Source: an uncultured Prochlorococcus sp. (GTDB lineage: Bacteria; Cyanobacteriota; Cyanobacteriia; PCC-6307; Cyanobiaceae). From it: 64,000 nt of DNA. Below the pieces are notes generated by a model that was not told the DNA's origin, made no database searches, and saw nothing but the letters and a program-made list of their open reading frames with translations. Shown piece after piece: positions 34,877-42,833 of this stretch (position 1 is the stretch's first letter; every line of letters begins with the position of its first letter). The translations under genes were made by a program, and so were the position numbers. Location of the stretch: assembly GCA_902572075.1 (NCBI GenBank), contig CACGER010000004.1:1-64000 (forward strand). The letters run 5' to 3'.

Positions 34877-35563
34877 TTATTTTATGGACAGGCGGTGAAT
34901 AATCATCCCCTCCATAACTAAATTAGGAGCATTGATAATATTTTCTTTTTGATTCCTTAGAGATTTTGTGATTAATTGAGAGTCTCCCCCACAAATTATT
35001 AAAATATCCTTTTCGGGATTAAATAAACTATTAATCACGCCAGTAAGAGAGTTGATTACTCCTTTTAAGATTGCATCTTCTGTATTAATTAAAAAATCTT
35101 TGATAGGAATATCATATTTTTTGGGAACTTTAAGATTTTTTGTATTTTGTTCCATTGATTTTAATTGTGTTAGAAAACCTGGAAGAAGTTGACCTCCAAT
35201 AATAGATCCATTTGAATTCAATTTTGTTATTGATAATATTGTTCCAAAATCTGCAATTAGCAAATTTTTTTTGAAAGGGTTTTCAATAATTTTAAAAGCG
35301 GCAATACAGGCAAGAGCCCTATCAATTCCAAAATTATCAGGAAGATTTGGTAATTGGATATCTTTAGTTTTTATTTCATTTTCTTTTCGCAGCAAAAAAT
35401 TTGGAAGTTTTCCTACAGAAGCCCAGATTAATTGATCAAGATCTATATTTTCGGGAACTTTTTGCTCTTTTTTGGTATGGAAGAATTTAGATTGATTTTT
35501 AGAATATTGAGCCCAATGAAGCCTGCTATTGCCTACTAATAAAAAATTTATATCTGAGACCAT
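34877..35563 (-). CDS. coaX: Type III pantothenate kinase
   Basis: First step of CoA synthesis. The 228-residue protein (ATG 35563) shows the type III signatures: the N-terminal NFLLVGNSRLHWA phosphate-binding region, IDRALACIAAF, ADFGTILSI and GGQLLPGF. The normally aspartate-containing D-x-G-N-T/S start reads LLVGNSR here, a divergence in the first motif. It is encoded 15 bases downstream of cysH. Confidence 0.85.
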   Translation of the reverse strand: MVSDINFLLVGNSRLHWAQYSKNQSKFFHTKKEQKVPENIDLDQLIWASVGKLPNFLLRKENEIKTKDIQLPNLPDNFGIDRALACIAAFKIIENPFKKNLLIADFGTILSITKLNSNGSIIGGQLLPGFLTQLKSMEQNTKNLKVPKKYDIPIKDFLINTEDAILKGVINSLTGVINSLFNPEKDILIICGGDSQLITKSLRNQKENIINAPNLVMEGMIIHRLSIK

Positions 35564-35578
35564 TGTTCTATGATCAAT

Positions 35579-36301
35579 TTAATTATTAGTGTGAATCCCA
35601 CATTCTTGTTTTATTCCTCCAAATCTTGTATCTCTGCCCTTTGTTTCAATACCATCGGGACTGCTTGAATGCCAATCTCCTACAGAAGAATAACCTTTGA
35701 TAAAAAGTGGATGGGCAGGTAAATTATTCTCTTCCATATAATAAAAAATATCTTTATTTGTCCAATTTAATAAAGGTCTTAAAGAGAGCCTTTGACGAAT
35801 CACGTCTATGAATTTCATTTTGTTTCTATTTTCTGTTTGACTTGATCTAACACCGCTTGCCCAGCAGGAAATATCATATTTTTCTAGACCATTTTCTAAA
35901 GGTTTTATCTTTCTTAATTCATGATACTTATCTAAATCACTCTCTTTTTTTGTTTCCCAAAGTTTTCCGTATTTGGCCTCCATTCTTGCTGGAGATAATT
36001 CACTTTGCAGAACTTCAACTTCTAGGGATAAATTATCAATGAGCTTTTCAGCGTAATGGTATGTTTCTGGAGGAAGGTAACCTGTATCTATCCAAAATAT
36101 TTTGATTTTTTTTTGTAGAGATAATTTGCTGACCATATCTAAAAGAACTGATGACTGTATACCAAAACTTGTTGTAATAGCAAATTGTTTATCAAACTTT
36201 TTATAACCCCACGTAAGCATTCCTTGAGGCTTCATATCTATAAGATCTTGATTATATTTGCTCAAGTTAGTTTGAATATCGTTGTTAATTTTTTCAATCA
36301 T
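35579..36301 (-). CDS. cysH: Phosphoadenosine phosphosulfate (PAPS) reductase
   Basis: Reduces activated sulfate to sulfite with thioredoxin. The 240-residue protein (ATG 36301) has the PP-loop-like start AITTSFGIQSSVLLDM, the substrate segment RPLLNWTNKDIFYYMEEN, and the catalytic C-terminal Cys in ECGIHTNN. The CC and CxxC cysteines that bind the Fe-S cluster of APS reductases are absent, with a single Cys in CWASGVRSS, so PAPS is the likely substrate. This fits cyanobacterial sulfate assimilation. Confidence 0.94.
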   Translation of the reverse strand: MIEKINNDIQTNLSKYNQDLIDMKPQGMLTWGYKKFDKQFAITTSFGIQSSVLLDMVSKLSLQKKIKIFWIDTGYLPPETYHYAEKLIDNLSLEVEVLQSELSPARMEAKYGKLWETKKESDLDKYHELRKIKPLENGLEKYDISCWASGVRSSQTENRNKMKFIDVIRQRLSLRPLLNWTNKDIFYYMEENNLPAHPLFIKGYSSVGDWHSSSPDGIETKGRDTRFGGIKQECGIHTNN

Positions 36302-36396
36302 TCTTCAGTTTGATTATGAGTTTAATTTTATTTCGCTCAATTTAAAAATTATTCGTATAGTTTAATAATACATTTACGCATAACAATATTTCTCTA

Positions 36397-37590
36397 ATGA
36401 AATCAATACAAAAACCAATAGTAATAGTTGGAGCAGGTTTTGCAGGTATGACATTTGCTTTGAATTTAAAGAATCTTAATCCTTCTTTACCGATTGTTGT
36501 GGTTGATTCTGAAACCAACTTTATTTTTAAACCTTTAATGTATGAAGTTTTAAGTAAAGAAATAAGAAGTTGGGAAGCCACTCCAAAATTTGCAAATATT
36601 TTTTCTGATGCGGGTATAACTTTTTTAAGAAATTGTTTAACTAAGATTTCGTTCAAAGAAAATATTCTTGAATTTAGTGATGAATTAAAATTAAGTTATC
36701 AATATCTCGTTATTTGTACAGGATCTATTCCAAATAGTTTTTTCATAAAAGGTGTAGATGAAAATTGTTATTTTTTTAATGATGTTCACGATTTAAATAA
36801 ATTAAATTCTTTTTTAAAAAAATCAAAAGATACTGCGTTGCATAAAAATTTATTTATAGTTGGTGGTGGTCCCTCTGGTATCGAGTTGGCATGCAAAATT
36901 AAAGATATATTTACTGACCAATTTAAAATTAACGTAATAGAAAAATCAAACGAAATCCTCAATAAAAACAAAATTTTTAATAGAGAACAAGCAGAGAGGG
37001 CATTAGAAAAAAGAAAAATCAACATTCTTTTGAATTCCACTGTTAAAGAAGTCTCAGAAACTAGGATTACTATTTCTAGTGAGGTCGGAATAACTTCTTT
37101 TGATAAGGATATTGTTATTTGGACAGCAGGTGTTAAACCTAATTTGCCTTACTTAGAAACTGATCAAATAACAAAAAAATTTGGACGAATTTTAGTTAAT
37201 AATAATTTGCAAATAGAAAACCATAAAAACTGTTTTGCTATTGGTGATATTTCTGTCATTGACGGAATGGAGGATTTACCAATAACTGCTCAGGTCGCTA
37301 TGCAGGAAGGAAATCATCTTGCTAATAATTTAGAACTTATAATTCAAGGAAAAGATCCTTTACCCTTTGAATTTCAAGACAATGGTGAAATGATTAGCTT
37401 AGGAATAGGCGAAGCTTCAATTTCTGGGCTTGGTGTTACTTTATCTGGGAAATTGGCTTTTGAGGCAAGAAGACTTGTATATGCTTCTAAGTTGCCTGAT
37501 ATTACAGAAAGCTTAAAATCTGCATCTTCATGGATATTCCAAAAAAAATCTATTTTTAAAAAGTTTCTTAAAAAAGATTATTCGAATTAA
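36397..37590 (+). CDS. Type II NADH dehydrogenase
   Basis: A single-subunit FAD enzyme that passes electrons from NAD(P)H to plastoquinone without proton pumping. The 397-residue protein (ATG 36397) has the FAD site IVIVGAGFAGMTFAL (near residues 8-22) and the NADH site LFIVGGGPSGIELAC (near 152-166). A third motif, NCFAIGDISVIDG, follows near 284. The C-terminal KLPDITESLKSASSWIFQ is consistent with an amphipathic membrane anchor. It is followed by the SLC13 gene after 49 bases. Confidence 0.93.
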   Translation: MKSIQKPIVIVGAGFAGMTFALNLKNLNPSLPIVVVDSETNFIFKPLMYEVLSKEIRSWEATPKFANIFSDAGITFLRNCLTKISFKENILEFSDELKLSYQYLVICTGSIPNSFFIKGVDENCYFFNDVHDLNKLNSFLKKSKDTALHKNLFIVGGGPSGIELACKIKDIFTDQFKINVIEKSNEILNKNKIFNREQAERALEKRKINILLNSTVKEVSETRITISSEVGITSFDKDIVIWTAGVKPNLPYLETDQITKKFGRILVNNNLQIENHKNCFAIGDISVIDGMEDLPITAQVAMQEGNHLANNLELIIQGKDPLPFEFQDNGEMISLGIGEASISGLGVTLSGKLAFEARRLVYASKLPDITESLKSASSWIFQKKSIFKKFLKKDYSN

Positions 37591-37639
37591 ACTTTTTTGA
37601 AATATTGTTTTTGGGTATATTGAGTTAAATAAGTTTTGT

Positions 37640-39448
37640 ATGAATTTAATTGCAGTAGTTAGTAATAATTTTGATGCGTTTATAACGGTAGTTGTTTTAA
37701 TAATGTCGATAATTTTGTTTATTAGAAATACTATTGCACCAGAATTGACTGGTTTATTATGTGTCGGAATATTTATATCTACTGGGGTTCTTTCTCCTGA
37801 AAAAGCTTTAGCTGGATTTGGTAGCCCTTCCTTAATTACCCTTATGGGTTTATTTGCAGTTTCCTCAGCATTATTTAAAAGTGGTGCCTTAGACAGAGTA
37901 AGAGAATTGATTTCTTCTGAAAGTATTCGAACTCCAAGGAAATTAATTTCCTTAATAGCTTTTTTGATTGCTCCAATATCTGGAATTGTACCTAATACTC
38001 CAGTAGTAGCATCTTTGTTACCTTTAATTGAAAATTGGTGCGAGCGAAGAAATGTATCACCATCAAAAGTTTTATTACCTCTTTCTTTTGCTACTTTACT
38101 CGGTGGAACTCTGACACTATTAGGTAGCTCAGTAAATCTTCTTGTAAGTGATATTAGTCAACAATTAGGTTACGGAGGTTTGGAATTATTTAGTTTGACT
38201 TCAATAGGAATCCCTGTATGGCTGATAGGTACAACCTATATGATTCTAGTTTCTGATATGCTTTTGCCAGATAGAGGGAGAGATAAGGAGTTTATTAAAA
38301 ATGGTGATATGAATATATATTTTACCGAAGTTACTATTCCCTCTACATCAGAATTAGTTGGACAATCTGTCAGAAATAGTAGATTGCAAAGACGATTTGA
38401 CGTTGATGTTCTGGAATTGCAACGAAATGGAAAAGTTATTCTTCCTCCTTTGGCTGATAGAAAGATTGAACCGGATGATAGATTAATAATCCGCGTTACA
38501 AGGGCAGACTTATTTAGGCTGCAGCAGGAACATACTATTCTTTTGGGAGAAAACAAAACATCGTTCGATGGGGCTAATGTTTTCTCAGATGATGAAGGTA
38601 CTAAGACCTTTGAAGCCTTGTTACCAGCTGGTTCAACTCTAGCCGGTGCAAGTTTGAGAGAATTAAGATTTAGGCAGCGTCATAATGCAACAGTTTTAGC
38701 ATTAAGAAGAGGTCAGCAAACTGTTCAGGAGAGATTAGGCCAAGCTGTTTTAAGGGCTGGAGATGTTTTATTATTGCAAGCACCGCTAGATTCAATAAGA
38801 GGTTTGCAAGCTAGTAATGATTTGCTTATCTTAGATCAATTCGAAGATGACTTACCTTTTTTGATAAAAAAACCAATATCGATTGCAATTGCAATAGGAA
38901 TGGTGGTTTTGCCTTCTGTTTCTAATATTCCATTAGTAGGTTCAGTTCTTTTGGCAGTGATTGCAATGGTAGCTTGTGGATGTTTAAGACCTGCAGAGAT
39001 ACAAAAATCAATTAGGTTAGACGTTATTTTATTGCTGGGATCCTTATCGTGTTTTAGTGTAGCTATGCAGATAACTGGATTAGCAGATGTAATTGCAGTT
39101 AATCTAAACTTTGCCCTAAATGGAATGCCTCTTTATTTTGCACTAGTCGTAATTTTTGTATCTACAGTTATTCTTACGCAATTTATAAGTAATGCTGCTT
39201 CCGTTGCTTTAATTTTGCCTGTTGCTATTGAATTCTCAAATGTTTTAGAAATTTCACCAAGCGCTTTAATAATGCTTGTTTTATTTGGTGCAAGTCAATC
39301 TTTTTTGACTCCAATGGGTTATCAAACAAATTTAATGGTTTATGGTCCTGGAAGATATAGATTTTTTGATATCGCAAAATACGGTACCGGATTAACACTT
39401 ATAATGTCATTTACTGTGCCAGCATTGATAATTTTAAATTACGGGTAA
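37640..39448 (+). CDS. SLC13/DASS-family transporter with two internal RCK_C (TrkA-C) domains
   Basis: The 602-residue carrier (ATG 37640) has DASS-type transmembrane halves at about 1-205 and 410-602. The halves contain TPVVASLLPLIENW and SNAASVALILPVAIEF, which are the repeated substrate/sodium-binding hairpins. Between them are two RCK_C domains (about 225-300 and 315-390), cytoplasmic ligand-sensing modules usually of K+ channels and transporters. Relatives carry sulfate or dicarboxylates with sodium. Here it sits 5 bases upstream of ktrB- and ktrA-like genes, so an ion-linked role is likely. Substrate unproven. Confidence 0.92.
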   Translation: MNLIAVVSNNFDAFITVVVLIMSIILFIRNTIAPELTGLLCVGIFISTGVLSPEKALAGFGSPSLITLMGLFAVSSALFKSGALDRVRELISSESIRTPRKLISLIAFLIAPISGIVPNTPVVASLLPLIENWCERRNVSPSKVLLPLSFATLLGGTLTLLGSSVNLLVSDISQQLGYGGLELFSLTSIGIPVWLIGTTYMILVSDMLLPDRGRDKEFIKNGDMNIYFTEVTIPSTSELVGQSVRNSRLQRRFDVDVLELQRNGKVILPPLADRKIEPDDRLIIRVTRADLFRLQQEHTILLGENKTSFDGANVFSDDEGTKTFEALLPAGSTLAGASLRELRFRQRHNATVLALRRGQQTVQERLGQAVLRAGDVLLLQAPLDSIRGLQASNDLLILDQFEDDLPFLIKKPISIAIAIGMVVLPSVSNIPLVGSVLLAVIAMVACGCLRPAEIQKSIRLDVILLLGSLSCFSVAMQITGLADVIAVNLNFALNGMPLYFALVVIFVSTVILTQFISNAASVALILPVAIEFSNVLEISPSALIMLVLFGASQSFLTPMGYQTNLMVYGPGRYRFFDIAKYGTGLTLIMSFTVPALIILNYG

Positions 39449-39452
39449 TATC

Positions 39453-40856
39453 GTGAAATTCACTAGCAAGCTTTATAAGTTAAAAGATGCTTACAAAAAG
39501 CTATCTGTACCTCAATTTACTATTGTTACAGGCTTGTTTATTATTTGTCTTGGAACTTTAATTTTGAGCTCTCCATTATGTTCATCTTCAAAGGTTGGTT
39601 TGTGGGAAGCATTTTTTACATCTACTTCTGCAATAACAGTTACTGGCTTAACCATAATAGATATTGGTGTTGATTTAAATTTCTTTGGCCAAGTTTTCTT
39701 AGCTTTTATGCTTTTATCAGGTGGTCTCGGATTAATGGCAATTACAACATTTTTACAAGGGTTTGTTGTAAAGGGGACAAAGTTAAGAACTAGATTAGAC
39801 AAAGGAAAGACTTTAGATGAATTTGGAGTTGGAGGAATTGGTCGAACTTTTCAAAGCATTGCTATTACTGCGATTATTATCATATCCTTGGGTGCAATTG
39901 TCTTATATTCTTTTGGATTTGTAGACATTCAAAATAATTGGGAAAGACTATGGTCCTCGATTTTTCACAGCATTTCTGCATATAACAATGCAGGATTTTC
40001 GTTAATGTCAAATAGTCTTCAAGACTATAGAACAAATTATTTGGTGAATAGTGTTTTTGTTTTTCTCATTGTTATGGGTGGATTGGGTTGGCGGGTTATT
40101 GATGATATTTGGAGTCATAAAAAAAATCTTTCTTATAACAAATTGAGCCTTCATTCCAGACTAGTTATTAGGACAAGTTTGTCTCTAATATTGTTCGGAT
40201 CATTTGGATTCTTTATCACTGAATCACTGCTGAATAGTCAATTTTTTAATGATTTAAATTTGTTTGAAAGGTTAATTTCATCTATCTTCGAAACAGTTAG
40301 TGCAAGAACTGCAGGCTTTACAAATTTTCCGATTTCTTTGAACTCTATCTCAGATACAGGACTCTTATTATTAATGACGCTTATGTTTATTGGAGCAAGT
40401 ACAGGAGGTACTGGTGGAGGTATAAAAACAACTACATTTATTGCTTTAATGGCTGCAACTAGATCAACTTTAAGAGGTCAGAAAGATGTAATTATTAGCA
40501 ATAGATTAATTTCAGATAAAGTTATTCTAAAGGCAGTTGGAATCACAGTTGGATCTTTGCTTTTTGTTCTTTTAATGGCAATGTTGCTTAGTACAACTAA
40601 TACTTTTGTTAAAAAAGAATCATTCACATTCCTAGAAATTCTGTTCACTTGCATATCTGCATTTGCAACAGTTGGTTTTGATATTGGTTTAACCGCAAAA
40701 TTAAATCATTTTGGTCAATTTATTCTTATTGTGGGGATGTTCGTCGGCAGACTTGGGATCCTTTTGCTTTTAAGTGCACTTTGGCAGGCTCTTTATAAGA
40801 GTAGAATAGATAGACAAAAGAGAATTGGCTATCCTAGGGCTGATCTATATGTTTAA
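39453..40856 (+). CDS. K+ uptake transporter, membrane subunit (KtrB/TrkH type)
   Basis: The 467-residue protein starts at GTG 39453. It has the four-repeat M1-P-M2 architecture of the SKT superfamily. The filter-loop glycines are recognisable in TSTSAITVTGLTIID, ISAYNNAGFSLMS, VSARTAGFTNFPI and ISAFATVGFDIGL. The intramembrane gating loop region has the Gly-rich GASTGGTGGGIKTTT. The length suits KtrB better than the longer TrkH. The ktrA-like regulator follows 18 bases downstream. Confidence 0.94.
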   Translation: MKFTSKLYKLKDAYKKLSVPQFTIVTGLFIICLGTLILSSPLCSSSKVGLWEAFFTSTSAITVTGLTIIDIGVDLNFFGQVFLAFMLLSGGLGLMAITTFLQGFVVKGTKLRTRLDKGKTLDEFGVGGIGRTFQSIAITAIIIISLGAIVLYSFGFVDIQNNWERLWSSIFHSISAYNNAGFSLMSNSLQDYRTNYLVNSVFVFLIVMGGLGWRVIDDIWSHKKNLSYNKLSLHSRLVIRTSLSLILFGSFGFFITESLLNSQFFNDLNLFERLISSIFETVSARTAGFTNFPISLNSISDTGLLLLMTLMFIGASTGGTGGGIKTTTFIALMAATRSTLRGQKDVIISNRLISDKVILKAVGITVGSLLFVLLMAMLLSTTNTFVKKESFTFLEILFTCISAFATVGFDIGLTAKLNHFGQFILIVGMFVGRLGILLLLSALWQALYKSRIDRQKRIGYPRADLYV

Positions 40857-40874
40857 AATTGACTGAATTTTATT

Positions 40875-41579
40875 ATGGCTGATTGGTGGCAGTGGTCTCA
40901 AAAGAAAGAAAATGAAGCACTCACTTTTGCAGTTGTTGGCGTTGGAAGATTTGGAACCGCAGTTTGCAGAGAACTTATTAGTAATGGTGCTGATGTTTTG
41001 GCTGCAGATTATTCGGAAAAAGCTATTGATGATTTAAGGCAATTAGAACCTTTGATAGAAGCGAGAGTTGTAGATTGTACTGATGAAGAGTCTATGAAGG
41101 AATCGGGAATTCTTGAAATGAATACTGTTGTAGTGGGCATTAGTGAACCTATTGAAGCAAGTATAACTACAACTCTTATTGCTAAAGATAGTGAAGGAAG
41201 CAAAGTGAAAAGAGTAATAGCGAGAGCTACCAGTGACTTGCACGAAAAAATGTTAAAAAGAGTAGGTGCAGATAAAGTTGTTTTCCCGTCTAGGATGCAA
41301 GGCGAAAGATTAGGTTTAGAACTAGTAAGACCAAACCTAATCGAAAGATTGGAACTAGATAATCAAACTGGTATAGATGAAATAACTGTTCCAGAGGAAT
41401 TTATAGGAAGATCTTTAAGAGATTTAAATTTGAGGAAAAATTATTTAGTAAATGTTCTTGCTGCAGGACCTGCTGAAGAGTTAACTGTTAATCCTCCAGC
41501 AAAATATATTTTGGAAAGAGGAAATATTTTGGTAGTCATGGGTAAAACTGTAGATTTACAGAAATTGCCTCAAAATTAA
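40875..41579 (+). CDS. K+ uptake regulatory subunit (KtrA/TrkA-type RCK protein)
   Basis: The 234-residue cytoplasmic protein (ATG 40875) has an RCK_N Rossmann domain with VVGVGRFGTAVCREL (GxGxxG, near residues 18-32) and an acidic ribose-binding end at AADYSEKAID, followed by an RCK_C domain (about 150-232). KtrA rings gate KtrB in response to ATP/ADP. It is the third gene of the SLC13-ktrB-ktrA run. Its end overlaps the convergent ribbon-helix-helix gene by 4 bases. Confidence 0.94.
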   Translation: MADWWQWSQKKENEALTFAVVGVGRFGTAVCRELISNGADVLAADYSEKAIDDLRQLEPLIEARVVDCTDEESMKESGILEMNTVVVGISEPIEASITTTLIAKDSEGSKVKRVIARATSDLHEKMLKRVGADKVVFPSRMQGERLGLELVRPNLIERLELDNQTGIDEITVPEEFIGRSLRDLNLRKNYLVNVLAAGPAEELTVNPPAKYILERGNILVVMGKTVDLQKLPQN

Positions 41580-41887
41580 TTATTGTAATCAGATTGTTTA
41601 TAGTATCTAATCCTTTGAGGAGCTCTTTTTAATCTTTTGATGCTTTGTTTTTCAAGTTCATCTCTAAATTTATCAGTATTTAAATTATTTTCTGAAATAG
41701 GTGATTTACTTTCTTTTTCGAAATATTTTTTTATACCCTCTTGAATTAACACTTTTGCCATATTACTTACTGTCCTAGATTCATTATCGGCCAACTTAGT
41801 TAATTGCTCACATATAAATTCTGGAAGAACTACTTGAATTCTGGGGGATTTAGGCTTCCCATTAGTAGAGTTTTGACGGGTAGCCAT
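41576..41887 (-). CDS. Ribbon-helix-helix (CopG/MetJ-like) DNA-binding protein
   Basis: The 103-residue protein (ATG 41887) has the core PRIQVVLPEFICEQLTKLAD (about 15-34) followed by SRTVSNMAKVLIQEGIKKYF (38-57). This is the beta-strand, helix A, turn, helix B layout of ribbon-helix-helix repressors, with Arg, Gln and Val pointing out of the strand for base contact. The C-terminal half is basic and probably disordered. There is no toxin-like partner. It reads away from a symmetric AT-rich promoter region shared with the next gene. Confidence 0.8.
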   Translation of the reverse strand: MATRQNSTNGKPKSPRIQVVLPEFICEQLTKLADNESRTVSNMAKVLIQEGIKKYFEKESKSPISENNLNTDKFRDELEKQSIKRLKRAPQRIRYYKQSDYNN

Positions 41888-41900
41888 GAGTCAAAGTTGA

Positions 41901-41964
41901 TAACTGTTACTTATTAGTATACACAGTTAGTCAAGGATACTATCTTTGTGTATATTATTAGTAA
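41901..41964. promoter_or_regulatory. Symmetric divergent promoter/operator between the RHH gene and its neighbour
   Basis: TATACACA (41918-41925) and TGTGTATA (41947-41954) form an 8-bp inverted repeat; each half overlaps a -10-like hexamer for its own direction (TATACT to the left, TATATT to the right). TTATTAGTA occurs twice in direct orientation (41911-41919 and 41955-41963). TAACTGT/ACAGTTA (41901-41907, 41923-41929) is a further 7-bp inverted pair. Two short A+T-rich repeats around two promoters fit an autoregulatory operator of the RHH protein; this is inference. Confidence 0.4.
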
Positions 41965-42003
41965 GGAAATAATGTCCGTATCAATTAATTGTTTTATTGT
42001 CCC

Positions 42004-42342
42004 ATGAAAAATTCAGGAAAAATTGATTCTCCTAAAAGGTCGATAATTGATAAACCGAAAAAAAGATTAGTCAATTCTGATTCGCACGATAACGAAAATA
42101 GTGACGTTTTGGTATCAGCTGTAATTAGTCCATATTTATTAACTCATCTTCACCATATTCTTCAGCAGTCTGAGTTTTATGCCCAAAAAGATGGTAGAAA
42201 ATCTCACGCAGCTAACTTTGCGAAACTAAGAAAAGTTTTATGTTTAGACGCAAGAAGTATGGCAGATGCCTCTGCAAAAGAGATAAAAGATTTGGATAAT
42301 GATTTATCTAATAATAAATATAATGAACAAAATGTAGCTTGA
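42004..42342 (+). CDS. Conserved hypothetical protein, 112 residues
   Basis: I start at ATG 42004; a TTG at 41989 would add five residues. The N-terminal 40 residues are basic and polar. The rest is helical: LVSAVISPYLLTHLHHILQQ and AANFAKLRKVLCLDARSMAD. No known family. It is divergent from the RHH regulator gene across the shared promoter region and 34 bases upstream of the Nif11-like gene on the same strand. Confidence 0.72.
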   Translation: MKNSGKIDSPKRSIIDKPKKRLVNSDSHDNENSDVLVSAVISPYLLTHLHHILQQSEFYAQKDGRKSHAANFAKLRKVLCLDARSMADASAKEIKDLDNDLSNNKYNEQNVA

Positions 42343-42376
42343 AGTAATAATCTATTAATAAATAGATTTTAAAAAC

Positions 42377-42607
42377 ATGTCCAGTAATGCTGAAAAGCTC
42401 TATAAGTTAATAGCCAATGATTCCAAAAAGAAACAAAGTCTTTTTATGACAGCCTTAACCAATCCCAAAAAAGCCTTAGATAAAATATGCGATATTGGCA
42501 ACGAGTTAAATATTTCTGTGACTAAAGAAGAGGTTATTGAATATTTGAGCACTATTGATGATGAGGCAACCAAAATGTGGTTAATCAAGGCTCGAGGAGG
42601 TCTTTAG
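42377..42607 (+). CDS. Nif11-like small protein (leader-peptide-type domain)
   Basis: The 76-residue protein (ATG 42377) has the Nif11 layout. An N-terminal helix (AEKLYKLIANDSKKKQSLFM) is followed by a short linker with NPKKALDKICDIGNELNI, a second helix VTKEEVIEYLSTID and a C-terminal KARGGL. Nif11-type domains serve as leader peptides of modified peptides (prochlorosins and related) or as free-standing proteins. The chain stops one residue after the GG with no cysteine-rich core, so an ordinary precursor is unlikely. Its last 23 bases overlap a small convergent gene. Confidence 0.55.
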   Translation: MSSNAEKLYKLIANDSKKKQSLFMTALTNPKKALDKICDIGNELNISVTKEEVIEYLSTIDDEATKMWLIKARGGL

Positions 42608-42761
42608 GAAAAGGTTTCGAATAATTATTATTTGGATTAGGAATAGGCTTTATTCTTTTGTTGTAGCCACCTCCACCAGCCAAAGTCCAAAAAAACCAAT
42701 AACTTGGAATTGCAAGAGCTGCAGCTATGATAATCACTACAATTTGTTCTATTCTTTTCAT
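42585..42761 (-). CDS. 58-residue proline-rich protein with N-terminal membrane anchor (unknown)
   Basis: The ORF runs from ATG 42761 to TGA 42585. An N-terminal hydrophobic helix (IVVIIIAAALAIPSYWFFWT, residues 7-26) is followed by a glycine run, AGGGGYN, and a basic Pro/Asn-rich tail. It overlaps the 3' end of the Nif11-like gene by 23 bases. The start follows no clear Shine-Dalgarno sequence, but composition is protein-like. Confidence 0.6.
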   Translation of the reverse strand: MKRIEQIVVIIIAAALAIPSYWFFWTLAGGGGYNKRIKPIPNPNNNYSKPFPKDLLEP

Positions 42762-42833
42762 GATTTAATTTTATTCTACAAAATATTTTTTAGTAAATAA
42801 GCCACAGATTTTGTAAATTCTATTTTTAAAACA

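Noticed and set aside
41576..42761. Toxin-antitoxin system
   Set aside because: The RHH protein resembles an antitoxin, but the adjacent proteins show no toxin motif and are divergent rather than in one operon.
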